Notes: generated by a model from the sequence alone, not told the origin. A stretch of DNA of 64,000 nt from Austropuccinia psidii (GCA_023105745.1 JALGQZ010000013.1:25619105-25683104), one strand, 5' to 3'. Positions 35,401 to 48,286 are shown, counted from the stretch's first letter. Numbers and translations: made by a program.

Positions 35401-37487
35401 AAATAGATGTGAATAATATCATTTTTTAGGGTGTTTTAATTCCCTGTAAAAAGTAAATAAAACAGAACATTCCCTTGTGAAGAGGAAACTTGTAATCCAA
35501 ATACTTATAGAGGTAAAATTTGGAAAGAGCTTCCCTTTAATAAATGTCTCATTTTTCTGATCACAAAGGGTAACTCTTTCTCTCTTCCCTGGGAAGGAAA
35601 ATTCTGCCAAAATAAAAGGAGCGTAATAAATCAAAGAATATTTCCCTGTGAGAATTATTAATTAATTTTTTAGATGAATGAAGGAACCATTTCATCTACT
35701 TATGGTTAGAAGACTCCCAAAACCTCGATTCACCTACAAATGATGATGTTGCACTCATTATAGACTTTCTTCAAAAATAATTGTTCTAGGTTCTCAAACA
35801 AATAGTTAATGACTATTCTGTTCAGAGAGTTTTCGTGATTTTTTAGTGGCACTTATTTCCCTCATCGGCTCATGTATATCCGAGGAAACCCTTGATAAGA
35901 GAAATTGCTGTGATTTTTAATAGATGCTGAACTAGGAAAATGGAGCGGTATCTTAATCTATACGTTGGGTAATTTCTGTATGGAAACACGGAAAAATGAA
36001 TCATGTTGGATTGTTTTTGTTTTCTTATGCTTGGGTGTCCAGGGGAGGTAAGCAATCATTATCTTGTAATATTTAAGTGAATGGAATTGTATTTGAATTC
36101 TTGCCACATAACTTTGGATAAATCTGCTATCAATTTGGGATTATAAAATTATTGAGTAAAAACATATAGAGATGGCTTTAGGCGGAAATAGTTACTTGGA
36201 GATAATTGCTGCCCAACTTCATATTCTAAGAACTTATGATCATGACAAGCTTCAGTGGTCTCCAATTCAATCAAAATTGAGCTTTCAATGTTATAAAGAA
36301 AAGCTGAAATACGTATTTTGGATTTAAAGTCTTTCATTTGATTATCCTCTTATTAACAGTGCGCAAGAAGACAAAATCTGATTTTATTTAGTTACTTCTC
36401 ATCGAATCTAGACGAAATACCCATTTTTTGAACAAGGGATTTTCTATAAAATTCATTCTTCTATGTTTTGTCAAAACTTCCTTCCGGGAAGGCTCTAAAG
36501 ATAGTAGCTGCCTGAATCAGAGAAAACTGCAAAATTTGTCAAGTGGTGCGTACGTGCTTTTTGAACCCTTCATTGACCAACATGGAACGGAACATAGCCC
36601 AAAGCGTCTTATGAATTGGTCTCATTTATCAGTTAAAATGGGAAAAGTAAATAAAAACCGAGTTAGTTTATAAAAAGCCTGACGTTGCATTTGCAACGTC
36701 CCGCTGACGTTGTATTCAAGCTGGTATTGAAATGTCACCGGCCTGATTCTGTAGCTTAATTTTCGTTGACTTGTCCACACTTGAGTTTTATCTTGAGACG
36801 TTGCCTGGATAATTATCTCTGATGTGGTAATTTTCATGTATCACATGGAAAGGAGTACTAATAATTTTCATTTGTTGCTACCTCATAGTGATTTTGAATT
36901 ATCTAACGTACTTCAATCAGAGTTAAATAAAAAAAAATAATAAAAAATAAATTAGTTCAATATTTCTTAATCTATCGAATGGTAAAAGAAAATTAAGTTG
37001 AATAAAATAAAGCAATAAGACCAATAAATAAAGTAAATTAATTTGAACAGTTTATGAAGACTCAGGCTAATTAATTGAAAACCATTCCTAAAATTAAAGC
37101 TTGCAAGATGAGTTGGGATCAAAGAGAATGAGATTTCAACTAATAAGGAAGATACCCTCAATTATTTCGATAACAAACAATTGTTAAAGTAAAGATATAA
37201 TCTCTGATATGAGGAAGAAATCAGAATCCGTTAAAGAGTGGAGTTATATTTGGATGAGCCCCTTTGAGAACCCTGAGTTTCTATTGTGCGCACACAGGAT
37301 GAAACTCCCTTTTTGCTACTCTGTTCGCTCAGTTCTGTTTTCAACAAAGCCGAGTTTCTTTTTTTTACTTCCCTGTTATTTCAAGATACCTTTTGAACTT
37401 AAAACTTCATTTTCCACACCCGGCTCATGCATGGGTGTCCTTTGTTCAATGACCTGGTGCATTTTGGTTTTTTACCAAAAACTCCAA
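35401..37487. other. Upstream remainder of the copia relic and unassigned sequence
   Basis: The minus strand between 35401 and about 36340 may continue the copia relic toward gag, but I cannot align it. The frames 36149-36337 and 36622-36837 have no motif. A palindromic motif cluster lies at 36681-36711. 37209-37487 has an open plus frame without recognisable domain and ends at the copia insertion site. Confidence 0.35.
36681..36711. repeat. Palindrome GACGTTGCA / TGCAACGTC with a third half-site
   Basis: GACGTTGCATTTGCAACGTC is a 9-bp inverted repeat around TT, followed after five bases by GACGTTG (36705-36711). A related cluster in the opposite orientation lies at 42889-42930. Both are CpG-containing in CpG-poor surroundings. 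It could be a protein-binding site or the tip of an unrecognised element. Confidence 0.5.
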
Positions 37488-37492
37488 ACTTT

Positions 37493-37952
37493 TCTTAGAA
37501 GATACTTAGAGAATAGCTAGCACTCATTACATATTAGAAAAACCTCATAAAAGAGGTGTTCCAATCACCCCAATCAATTCATTGGGAATAGTGATTGGAA
37601 CTGTTGTCAACATAAAAAGAGTCGATGGGATAACTCTTGTCAACCCATCGACTCATACTCTTTCTTATCTTACACCATTAGGTGTGCAGTCATTTGTCGT
37701 TGTCTCTCCAAATACATCATAAGGTACTAATACCTTATTAAGCAGGTTAGTTAAAACTAGTATCAATATTGCAATTACATTGACTCATACTCTTTCTTAT
37801 CTTACACCATTAGGTGTGCAGTCATTTGTTGTTGTCTCTCCAAATACATCATAAGTTACTAATACCTTATTAAGCAGGTGTGCAGTCATTTGTTGTTGTC
37901 TCTCCAAATACATCATAAGGTACTAATACCTTATTAAGCAGGTACTCTTTTA
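37493..37952 (+). repeat. 5' LTR of the copia element (460 bp)
   Basis: Starts TCTTAGAAGATAC and ends CTCTTTTA. Contains inverted repeats TTCCAATCAC/GTGATTGGAA (37559-37600), GAGTCGATGGG/CCCATCGACTC (37619-37654), ACACC/GGTGT and TAAGGTA/TACCTTA. A unit of about 65 bp (GTGTGCAGTCATTTGT ... TTAAGCAG) is present three times (37681-37745, 37813-37877, 37878-37941), the first two separated by an extra copy of ACTCATACTCTTTCTTATC. Confidence 0.9.
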
Positions 37953-37966
37953 GGTTATGGGCCCAG
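37953..37966 (+). promoter_or_regulatory. Primer-binding site for an initiator-tRNA half molecule; contains the Gag AUG
   Basis: GGTTATGGGCCCAG starts at the base after the LTR and is complementary to CTGGGCCCATAACC, the anticodon arm of eukaryotic initiator tRNA-Met. Drosophila copia and related elements prime from such an internally cleaved tRNA rather than from its CCA end. The ATG at 37957-37959 is the first codon of the Gag frame, so anticodon CAU of the primer pairs with the element's own start codon. Confidence 0.8.
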
Positions 37967-40900
37967 ACGCAATAATCGGTTCTTTTGCGCAAAAGAATGG
38001 AATACCCATCCTTTGCAAAAACAATTACTCTGAGTGGGATGCCGCCATCAGGGCATTCTTTTTATACATAGGCTTTCTAGACTATATTGACGGTGATTCC
38101 AACCAACCATTGGAACCAACATCGGATTCCTTCTTTAAATATAAGGAAATAAAACAAAAATCTGCTGGCATTATTTGCCAATCACTCAACAACAATAACC
38201 GTGCAAAGTTCCTAACCAGGAAAATGAAAAGGATCCTCTAGAACTATACACCTCGATCTCTTCATACTATCAATCCAATCAAAGCAAAAATCAGGGCAGA
38301 ATTTTCTGTGATCTACTGTTTGTCACCTGCAAAGACAATGAATTACAAAAATTCATCAGTGACATTTGAATTCGACTTATGAATCTCAATGCAGTGGGAA
38401 TTTGTGTGGGAAAGCCACCAAGTGTGATTGACATATCAGACGAATTGTTAGCAGATATAATCACCAGCAAACTCTCAGGAGGATATGACAACCTGAAGAG
38501 AATCATATATGAGACACAACCCTTAGAGACAATCAAAGTTGTCTCTAAAATTGATGACTATATCAGAGACAGCTATACTGCTGCGAAAGAATCTGATAAG
38601 AATCACACAATCAAAGCCGAATCAGCATACAAAGCACAGAATTTTCCTTACTGCAGCAATTGGAAACATGATCCCTTGACAAAACACTCAATCGAAGAAT
38701 GTAGACAACTCAAAAACAAAAATAAACAAAAACAAATGAATGAAAAACAACATTACAAGAAAAAGAAAGCTAACTCAGAAAATACAAACCAAGAACCAAT
38801 GTTTGAAGAGAGTTATTCTTCCTCTGAGGAAAATCCTGTAGTTAGGTACTCTAAAGCTTTTGTAACAAAATGTAGCCCACAAAGTTTGAAACCTTATCTT
38901 GATACTGCCGCCTCAAGCCATATGGTAGGAGACAAGGGAGCCTTTTTGACATACACTAGGAAAGACATGTCAGTTTAAACAGCTAATGGCTCACAAACGC
39001 CAGCACTGGGACATGGTAATGTTCAATTTCTTTCGAATGGCAAAAATGTAACACTACATTGTCTACATGTACCAAGCTTAGCAGAGACCCTTATCAGCAT
39101 GGGGAAGCTCTGGAAGTCAGGTTTTACGATTCAAAAAAACAAAGAACCATCTATTCTCCATTGAAAGAGGGAACAATACACTAAAGAAAGGAAAAGTGTT
39201 GGATAATCTATTCATCCTCAACATGGAACTCTCTTTTCTGGAATCAGCTGTTGCTTCAATAGCTAAGTCACCCAAATTATTGCACAAAAGAGCAGGACAT
39301 CCTGGGAATGATATTCTTCGAAGGATGCATCCCAACATAAACACTATGGGATTTTGCAAAGCCTGTGCATTAGGGAAATCAAAACAGTTACCGTATGAGG
39401 GGACTTTACCCTGGGCAAAATCCCCTGGACATACAATTCATTCTGACCTTTCTGGTAGAATCTCACAACCAAGCATAGGAGGAGGGAACTACTACCTTAA
39501 ATTAACGGATGACCACAGTCAATTCAAGTCCATTTACATTTTAAAACACAAATCAAACGCAGAAGCAGCGATTAATGACTATGTGCCTGGGGTTGAAAGG
39601 AAACATGGTTATTGTGTCAAAGTCTTTGTCAATGACAATGGAGGTGAATACCTCTCGTCAGCACTCCAGAAATTCCTCAAGAGTAAGGGGATAAGGATGC
39701 AGTTCACAGCACCCTATTCTCCAAAACAAAACCCAGTATCAGAAAGAGGAAACAGGGCAACTAGTGAAAAAGCGAGGACTCTTCTCTTTACATCAAATCT
39801 CCCCCCTTCTTTCTGGGGAGAAGCAGTTTTGACCAGCACCTTTCTAGAAAATATCACTCCATGTAGCACAATCAATAATAAAACACCCTTTGAATTATGG
39901 AAAAAGACAAAATTTGACTTATCACGGCTGAGGACATTTGGCTGTTGTTGCTATGTCAACATACCAAAAACCCTTTGCAAAGGAAAGTTTGATGTTACAT
40001 CAATGAAAGGTATTTTTCTTGGTTATGATCCTGACAAACACAACTGACGATTAATGCTGGAAAATGGAAAAATCACAAAACGTCACGATGTAGTCTTCAA
40101 TGAAGACGAGTTCCCCAAACCTCCTGAAGTACATGGACCTTGTAGTGATCTCACATTAAATAATGACAATGAAGTTGACACCACCTTTACAAAACATCAT
40201 GACAACAACTATAATGTTACTGAGGAATTGCCGCATCATATTGAAGCCTGTGAATCTGAACGTCATAGTATAAGTAGTGAATCATCTCTCACGATCAAAC
40301 CAAACAAGCCTGGATGGGATTACAGGCTCACATCCAATCAAGCACTAAAACACATAACCGCTGACATTAACGAATCAAACATCCTTACAACAAAAAGAAG
40401 GGCAAATGCAGCAATAACCCCAAGCTTTAAAAATCCTACCACATGGTAAGAAGCAATGTCCCAACCAGATAAATTACTATGGATTGAAGCTTTGAAAAGT
40501 GAACTTAAGAATCTAACCTCAAGAGGCGTTGTCATAGAGACAACATTACCTGAACAATGCAGAACAGTCAGAAATTCTGTTCAGTTTAAAAGGAATTTTG
40601 ACAATGACGGAAACTTGATCAAAAACAAAGTACACATCTGTGCGCAAGGTTTCTCTCAGAAGCATGGCATTGACTACGATAACACCTTCTCTCCAACAGG
40701 AAAATTCAGTTCGCTACAATGCTTACTCACAATTGCTGCTAACGACAATCTAGAAGTCCATCACATGGATGCAGTTGCAGCTTTTCTCAACCCCGTTTTT
40801 AATGAAGAAATCTACATGAAAATACCCGATTTCTTGTGATCCAATTCACCTGGAAAAGTATGGCGACTACAAAAACCCCTATATGGCCTGAAGCAATCAT

Positions 40901-41991
40901 TGCAATACTGGTTCTTAGAACTCACAAAGTTCCTCAAATCAATCAATCTCCTTCCCAGCAAAGCTGACCCATGCATGTTTGTCTCTGATGACCCTCAGTG
41001 GAAATGTTTTGTTCACATTCATGTCGACGACATGACTGTAGAATCAAATAATGTATCAAAATTCAAGAAACAAATAATGCGACGATTTGAAATGGAAAAC
41101 CTTGGTCCAGCCACTTTTGTCCTAGGCATCAAGTTATCACGGAATAGGGACACCAAGCAAATTTTTTTATCACAAAGCTCATACATCAAGGATCTACTTG
41201 ACAGCTATGACATGACAAACTGCAAACCCGTATCAACACCCATGGTATCCAATTCAAGACTCACCATGGCGTCTGACGAGGATCACCAAAAATTTATGCT
41301 GCTGAACAAAAATTACCGACAAGCAATTGGAAAAATTAGTTATCTCCAAGTAGCAACACAAGCTGACCTGGCATTTGCCACTTCCCAACTTTCCCAGTTC
41401 TTGGAAAAGCCAGGTTCGGCTCACTGGCTTGCATTCAAGCATCTGTTACAATACCTTGCTGTAACCAAAGATCATGCACTTTGCCTAGGTGGTGGAAACA
41501 CCTCTCTCTGTACTTATAGTGAATCCGACTATGCTAACTGCATCAAAACTCTTCGTTCGGTATCAGGCTTCATGACGATGGTAGGAAATAGCTGTATTAA
41601 TTGGAAAAGTAAAAAACAAGGTACAGTGTCTACTTCTTCCTGTGAGGCGGAATATAAAGCGCAATATGAGGGTGGTAAGGAACTGCTATGGTCAGCACGA
41701 CTCCTTGAAGATCTCAAAATACCAGTTCCGCAACCGTTACAACTTTTTGGAGACAACCAGGGTGCAATTTCTCTGGCAAAAAATCCACAAGTTAACGACA
41801 GATCAAAACATTTCGATGTTATACTACATTGGATTCAAGAGAAAACAGCAAATGGCATGCTGAAAGTAGATTATGTTGCGACTCAAAACATGCTGGCTGA
41901 TGGTCTAACCAAGGCCTTGGCTCGGCCAGCACATCTAATTTTTTTTAAAAATATTGGATTAAGTAATGTCATGAGTGAGGGGGGGTCTTAG
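37957..41991 (+). pseudogene. Gag-Pol polyprotein of the copia element
   Basis: Gag starts MGPDAIIGSFAQKNG at 37957. A Cys/His cluster C-X4-H-X5-H-X4-C lies at 38652-38705. The protease motif reads LDTAASSHM (38899). Integrase has an HHCC zinc site (LLHKRAGHPG ... CKACALGK, 39285-39370) and an intact D-D-E triad at 39445 (HSDLSG), 39634 (VNDNGGE) and 39742 (VSERGN). RT has HVDD at 41020-41031, and RNase H follows (YSESDYA, EAEY, GDNQGAI). Breaks: frameshift near 38213 giving TAG 38239, TGA 38367, TAA 38976, frameshift in an A-run near 39135, TGA 40045, TAA 40447, TGA 40837. It ends in MSEGGS, overlapping the LTR by six bases. Confidence 0.92.
41975..41985 (+). promoter_or_regulatory. Polypurine tract of the copia element
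   Basis: GTGAGGGGGGG ends directly at the first base of the 3' LTR (TCTTAGAAG). In retrotransposons this purine run resists RNase H and primes plus-strand DNA synthesis. It lies within the last codons of Pol. Confidence 0.8.
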
Positions 41992-42313
41992 AAGATACTT
42001 AAAGAATAGCTAGCACTCATTACATATTAGAAAAACCTCATAAAAGAGGTGTTCCAATCACCCCAATCAATTTGTTGGGAATAGTGATTGGAACTGTTGT
42101 CAACATAAAAAGAGTCAATGGGAGAACTCTTGTCAACCCATCGACTCATACTCTTTCTTATCTTACACCATTAGGTGTGCAGTCATTTGTCATTGTCTCT
42201 CCAAATACATCATAAGGTACTAATACCTTATTAAGCAGGTGTGCAGTCATTTGTCGTTGTCTCTCCAAATACATCATAAGGTACTAATACCTTATCAAGC
42301 AGCTACTCTTTTA
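41986..42313 (+). repeat. 3' LTR of the copia element (328 bp)
   Basis: Same ends and hairpins as the 5' LTR, but with two copies of the 65-bp unit (42174-42238, 42239-42302) and without the extra inserted segment. Scattered substitutions include TTGTCGTTG to TTGTCATTG and GTCGATGGG to GTCAATGGG, both at CpG sites. Confidence 0.9.
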
Positions 42314-42888
42314 ACTTTTGTCTATTTGCTATAAAGCAATCAGGAGCATGATCCGGAATCAGCAGAAGAAGGTAGAAATCTGGACCGTAACTTGATGACT
42401 CAAGCAATATGTTAGTCAATGTCAACACCTTTTCCAAATCAAATATTTAGGTAGATTTGCTGAGTTTCTTCTGTCTCTTTGTATAATTTATGATTCCTCA
42501 AAAGAAGATAGTGTTGAGAATTGGTGATCCTATTGAGGTTAGCTGAGAATTTACTTACCAACAAGACCGTAGTGCATTGGAACAAGAACTGTCTGACTTG
42601 ATGAATACTGGCTTACCCATCTGCAGTATCTAATTCCTTAGGACTCTAAATAGAGGCTCTGTTGTACATACTTACTTATTATCTTCATCCTTCTAATATT
42701 ACTATTACTAGTCTTTTGTAATCATAGCAATTTTTAATCGTCGTAACCCTAACTCATTGCAGAAAGCTAAGTGTTTGAAATTCTTCTTTGATCAGCAAAC
42801 AATTCAATGATCTTATCAAAAATTTTGTTTATGTTTGGAGAAATATGATATTAACATTCTTTTGTGTCAGCTCAGGACCATTTGCATT

Positions 42889-42935
42889 CAACGTCACTGA
42901 AACATTGGCATGACGTTGCAGCTGAAACGTCAGCG
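42889..42935. repeat. Inverted CAACGTCA / TGACGTTG motif cluster
   Basis: CAACGTCA at 42889-42896 and TGACGTTG at 42911-42918 are perfect inverted copies 14 bases apart, followed by AACGTCAGCG. In reverse complement the cluster resembles 36681-36711, so the two are an inverted pair about 6.2 kb apart around the copia insertion. Confidence 0.5.
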
Positions 42936-43007
42936 TTTTTCCTGATGTGACTGCCTCTCAATCTTGAATGCACACTCAAAATCATTCAAGAGCCCGAAGA
43001 GCTGTGG

Positions 43008-43032
43008 ACGGGGGTTCGACTCCCTCACTCGG
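43008..43032 (+). other. Second tRNA-like T-arm with B-box
   Basis: GGTTCGACTCC at 43013-43023 is the same B-box as at 13229, flanked by GGGGG/CCCTC that can pair as a T-stem with one wobble. Upstream there is no acceptor or anticodon stem. It may be a tRNA-derived SINE remnant. Confidence 0.35.
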
Positions 43033-46000
43033 TGAAATGCCAAAGTTTTTTATCTTGCATCTTAATTCCAGCTTGTTTCATCAGTTCTTGAATTGAACTT
43101 CAAAAGATCTGGCTCAATCTAGGAAGTTTTGAATTGACTTTTCTATGCAACACTGTTGAAATTCCTTGTTCATACTCTTATGAAGAATTTCCGCCTATTC
43201 TATTGATTTTTCATTTTGAGTTAAGTCTAAATTGTCTTTCTATTGTCTATAGCTTTGGCCAAAAACAATCCAAAAAATATCCAATATGCCAACTTTTCTT
43301 TCGCAAAGATTGGCCATACAATCATCTTTAAAGCTGCAAAATGAACCTTCAAAATCATTTTATTTGAATAGTATAGCTTACTCATAATAACAGATTTCAT
43401 ATCCAGTACGAGATAAATCTTCAAGGGGAAAAAATAATATTTGAAATGAAGTATTCATATTTAATTTCTATCAGAAAAAACTTCAATAATATCCGGATTT
43501 TCATTTATTCTGGATTTTCCAAACACCTCATAAATATAAGCGGGGTTTTCAGATTTATGTATCAATACAATCCTGAAAAACGATAGCAAATAGCTACACA
43601 ATAAGACACGTGATATAGATTCAATTGGAATACGGCTCAAGCTTTATTCAGAGGGTACTAAGTGGATTTCATTAATGACCTATTTGAAACCTGAAATCTC
43701 CTTGAATATTCATTATTCAAATTGAGAACCCTTTCTCATTGCAATGGGTTGAAAGAAATCATATTATTCAACTATTATTTGTATATGCGTACTAATAGAT
43801 GGGATCCAAGAGTGTCATCATTTATTTCGTGTTATATAGGTGTTTTTCATTTTCATTTTCTTTCATTATGAAGCTGCTTTTTGTGATATTGACTTTTTGA
43901 GTATATATTTCCCTTGAATGGAAGATATGATATTCACTTCTAAAAATATATCGGAAACTTCCAAGATTTGGCATTCTGTCAACTTTATGACAATAAATAT
44001 ACCTAGGAAGCCTTTTCTACAAACCCCTTATTTGAATTATAAATGTGCCTCAATCTTCCCTGAATTATACATCATCACATATTGTTAGCTCATCTCTGTT
44101 TAGCTTTTTAATTCAATGTTTAGCTTACAGATTTTCAAATTCCTTTATTCTCCCCAGTTATTGGTGTGTTAATCCCACGTTATAGATCCTATTTATGCAA
44201 TTGAACAGTACTTGTACCGCAGGAATTTAGTAAAAATGGCTTTGAAGAATGTTAGCTTCCTAACCATCTTAGTACTTATTTAATTTGTTCTCGACTACAT
44301 CAATCATGATCACTTAATCTTTAATATAAGTTTTTATTTATGTAATCATTCTCAAAGAAAGATTTGAATGTCCAAAAATGGAGTTTTTATAGTTAGATCT
44401 CTTAGCTTCAATGTATTCACAATTTGCTTTACATGCATTAGTAAACGTATTTTTCCAAGGGATTGTAAGCTGAGAAGGATTCAGCATAAGAATTATTTTA
44501 TTTGTTTTTCTGGGCTGTTGTGGCATCGAATTATTTTCTAATAGAATGTGCCTTGTGATATTCTTTTAACTCTACTTGTTCAATTAATAAAATATAAATT
44601 AATCTAGCTTTTGAGTATACAGATTTATTAATTATGAAGTTTCACTTCTCAAGAGTCTGAATCCTCTTTATTTCTAACTAGAAATCATTTCTACTACAAC
44701 CTTAGGAATTAAAAATCGCTCTAGGTCCTATTTTCATACCTTCAACAAACCAAAATACTCCTGAGTATATAATTTTGAAATTGATAATTGATATTTTTCA
44801 CAAGGAGTCAACTTAATACTTACCGGTGTACAATGTTTAAGGAAAACATGGCCCAAGAACTTGAGGCAGAAATAATTCTTCCCAGATCTAAGAAACAGCC
44901 TTTTTTTGGGATGGAAACATATTTCATCCTCTAAGAACCAACCTTTAATCTTTGCTCCATATTTCTCAGTTATTTTAGTAGTTATTCCAGTACTTAGTTA
45001 TTTTTTATGCCTTGTGAAGCATCTCAGTAATGCCAATTACACATCAAAAATAAAGATCTCCTATCTTGCCTTATCAGTTTCTATTTCTTCACAGGGAAGA
45101 TAAATAATTATTCAACCCCTCACTCAATCCCTCCTTCATTAATAAGGAAAGCTTTTTCTTTATTCCCCGGCTTCTATTTCGGTCCATATTCCTTTTGAGG
45201 GCCAGAATTGAAAATTTTCATCTAGTTTTAAGAAAATTTTTATAATGGGAAATTCCCAAGAAATTATTCTTTCTCAATTGAACAATTTTTCAAATTATGA
45301 AGTTTTTACAGAATTATCCTCAATTCAGAATCTGTAGCAAATATTTCAAATAATGAAGTTTTGAATGCAATGTTTCTTCAACTGGAAGCAATTTACCTGA
45401 TGGCTATAGATATTTTACATAAGCCTTTATAATTGACGCGAATCAGCTTTGTATCCCAAGGAAATTGGTCTATCATTGATATTTCCCCAAGGGATTTTCA
45501 TTCCATAAAAGCTTTGATTGTATAATGAAAACAAAATCCAAATAATTTCATAAATTTTAATTTGTATAACAAACAAAATTTATAAATAGATCCCTTCTGT
45601 ATTTCATTATTTTGAAAATGATATATTCCTTCAATGGAAAGAGTCATGTGAGACTGCTGCAAGATGGATAAAAAATGATGAATGCGTAAAAAAATAATAC
45701 TTAAAACGCTTCATAGACAGAATGATCCTTAGGAAGAAGATGAGCCTTTGTAATTGAGCATAAGTCTAAATATCTTACAAGGAAAAAAGTTAATTTGTAA
45801 TATTTTCCTCTGAAATCCATTATAATAGCAGAGACATTTGATATAACTCTCACTTTCCTCAAACTACAATAAAACATAGCTTGGAATTACAGTAATTAAT
45901 AGAAATATTTACAAATGTACTATACAACACATTGGAGCTTTAAATAAGCAAAATTAAAATGATTATATTTCAAAATTAATAGAATCTCTCTATTAAGCTA

Positions 46001-48286
46001 TATGAAACCAAGAATTTTACCAAAGTAAATTTAAAAATATACTAAGGAGAATATTATTTCCTTTTAATTTATGGGTGCCAAGAAATAAATAATACAAATA
46101 GTTCTTCGAAATATTTTACCATGGGCCAAAGGTTTCTATTGATTTCAGGACAATGATAATCTTGAGAAACAAGATATCAATGGGAAACTCATTTCTGAGT
46201 TATTGTATAAAAAGCGAAATGAAGGGACCCAGAAAGGTTTTCAAAAGTATTTATTAAACACTAAACACGATTTTACAGAACACAATATCATTGATTATTT
46301 TGAAGAATAAAAGAAAGCTCTAATCCTTAAGTTCTTTCAATGGAAGTTTTTAATAATGAGACAATGAAAGTCTAATAATTCTGATATGAGATCTTATTCT
46401 CCAAGTTTATTCTATTTCACAGGTTAATTATATTGAATTATGACAAACAATTTACAACAAAATGGCCTTTTAATATTATGATGCCTCATATGCGTTAAAG
46501 GATCTTGTAAGAGGAAATTTGCACTACCAAACAAGAAAAATGCAACATGATGAATAAATATTCAACCCAAAAAGCCTACACCTTTGCCTAAAATTAATTT
46601 TACTAGTGTCATTCTTACCTCAAATTATCTTCAAGTGAAATATGGGTATATATACTTTGAACGTCATTTTGAGAATATCGTCAAAATAAATATTCAAGCA
46701 CATATATTGTAGTCAATAATTTGAATGAGCTTTTAACTTAATTCTAATGCTTTTAAAAATAATTCAATATGGTAATTCAAAGCCTTGAATAAGAATACTC
46801 TAAGAGATAAGGTAATCTTTATCTTTGGCCTATAAACAGATAATAAGGAGTATCTGTCTATGTGAATACATCAAGTTCAACTATTGAGTTATGGATTTTA
46901 TGCATATTTGTGAAGTAATTTCTTTCCCATGGAAAAATATCAACATATACCAAAGCTTAAGATTTTACAATATATTGCGGAAGATATCTTAATTGTTAAA
47001 TCTTCTTACATTTGCAAAGATTCAAAAAACTTCAAAAACTAGATTGTAAAGACGCAAATAGTATCTAAAATTAAGATGCACTTAATTCCTTCAAAATGGA
47101 GGATAAATCTGTTTATTCTTAAAAACAAGCTCAACTTCTACTATTCAGATTGAAAAAATGTTTAAATGCCCTCAATAAAGGAGTTAAACCTTGATTTGTA
47201 TTCTGATCATCATTATGTGAAATTCCATGACATAAGTTGTTGCTCACTCTGTATCCCCCTCTCCTTGGGATTAACCAACTCATTCATTCAAAGCCATAAA
47301 AAAGCTTCAAATTAACTCTTAGGAATCCCATGAATAATTTCAATATAAATAACTTAACTTCACATACTTTTTGAAATTGACAAAAGGAAAAAAATCTTCC
47401 AATTTATGAAGGCTTTTAACTTTTCTGAAAAAGTCTGAAATCTTCTGATAACAGCCAATATTATCATGTTTGGGTAAAACACCCTATGGCTGTTGCCTAC
47501 ATTTTTCTTATTCAGAATTCACATATTTAATAATGATGCTAGCTCGGTTTATCCACTTTGAACATGGATAGAAGGTAAGTTTGTTTATTTGAAATTTATT
47601 TGAAAGGGAGTCAATGATGAAATATGATATTCAAATAATTGTTTTGGACTTCTGGGAAGGATTCATATTCATAAAGGCTTCACAGAATGAGAGACTCATG
47701 TTGAGTATATTTACTAAGAATCCCATTTAGGAAATGATCTATTAGGGAGTCTCTAGGAACTATCACATATTTCAATGACTAGGAGAAATGAATACCTTTG
47801 AACAATATTGCAAAGTGAGAATGCACTGTTTGCTGTTGAGATTATCATTTAGACTAGGAATTTCAGAATAATCCAGATATAACTCGAAGGGAAGCTCTTA
47901 AATTGAATGATAAACCTTTAAAAAAGAAAAATGAACGCCTGAGAGAGATTTAATAGACCTTTTTATCTTTTTTTGGGGATTCAGAGCCTCCAACATTACT
48001 TAACCATCTGATGAATTGTGGTATTTTTACAGGTGGAATTATATCAGATTATGAATTCAAAAAATCACAATCATAAAGCCCATGGTTTATTATTATTATC
48101 AATCACCAGGGAGAATGTTGCTCCAATCTCTGGTGATTGACATCACATTGCACCACTGTCAGTATAAAATCTTGCTTTGGTAGCATTAGTGTCACATTAT
48201 ACTCCTGGATCTAGTACCCAAGGTCAGGTCTGCGTCAAGACAGTGTCAATCATCAAATGTGTCACATGAGTATGTCAGTCAAAAGG

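Larger units (their letters stand above)
37493..42313 (+). mobile_element. Ty1/copia retrotransposon, near complete, coding region broken
   Basis: Direct LTRs (37493-37952 and 41986-42313), a primer-binding site directly after the 5' LTR, a Gag-Pol region in copia order (Gag, protease, integrase, RT, RNase H), and a purine tract directly before the 3' LTR. ACTTT flanks it on both sides (37488-37492 and 42314-42318). LTR divergence is a few percent by eye, outside a length difference in an internal tandem, so it is younger than the neighbouring LTRs. The Gag-Pol frame has stops and two frameshifts, so this copy cannot encode its own proteins but could be mobilised in trans. Confidence 0.92.
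42314..48286. other. Long AT-rich region without an identified gene
   Basis: Apart from the inverted motif at 42889 and a B-box at 43013, I find no element ends, tandem arrays or recognisable domains in nearly 6 kb. The open frames (43134-43331, 43227-43424, 44338-44526, 44906-45103) are short and lack motifs. The 44338-44526 minus frame (PWKNTFTNACKAN) vaguely recalls the start of copia RT but does not continue. Probably very old transposon DNA. Confidence 0.45.

Noticed and set aside
44338..44526. Start of a copia RT on the minus strand
   Set aside because: A short resemblance (PWKNTFTNACKAN) is not followed by any RT motif downstream on that strand.
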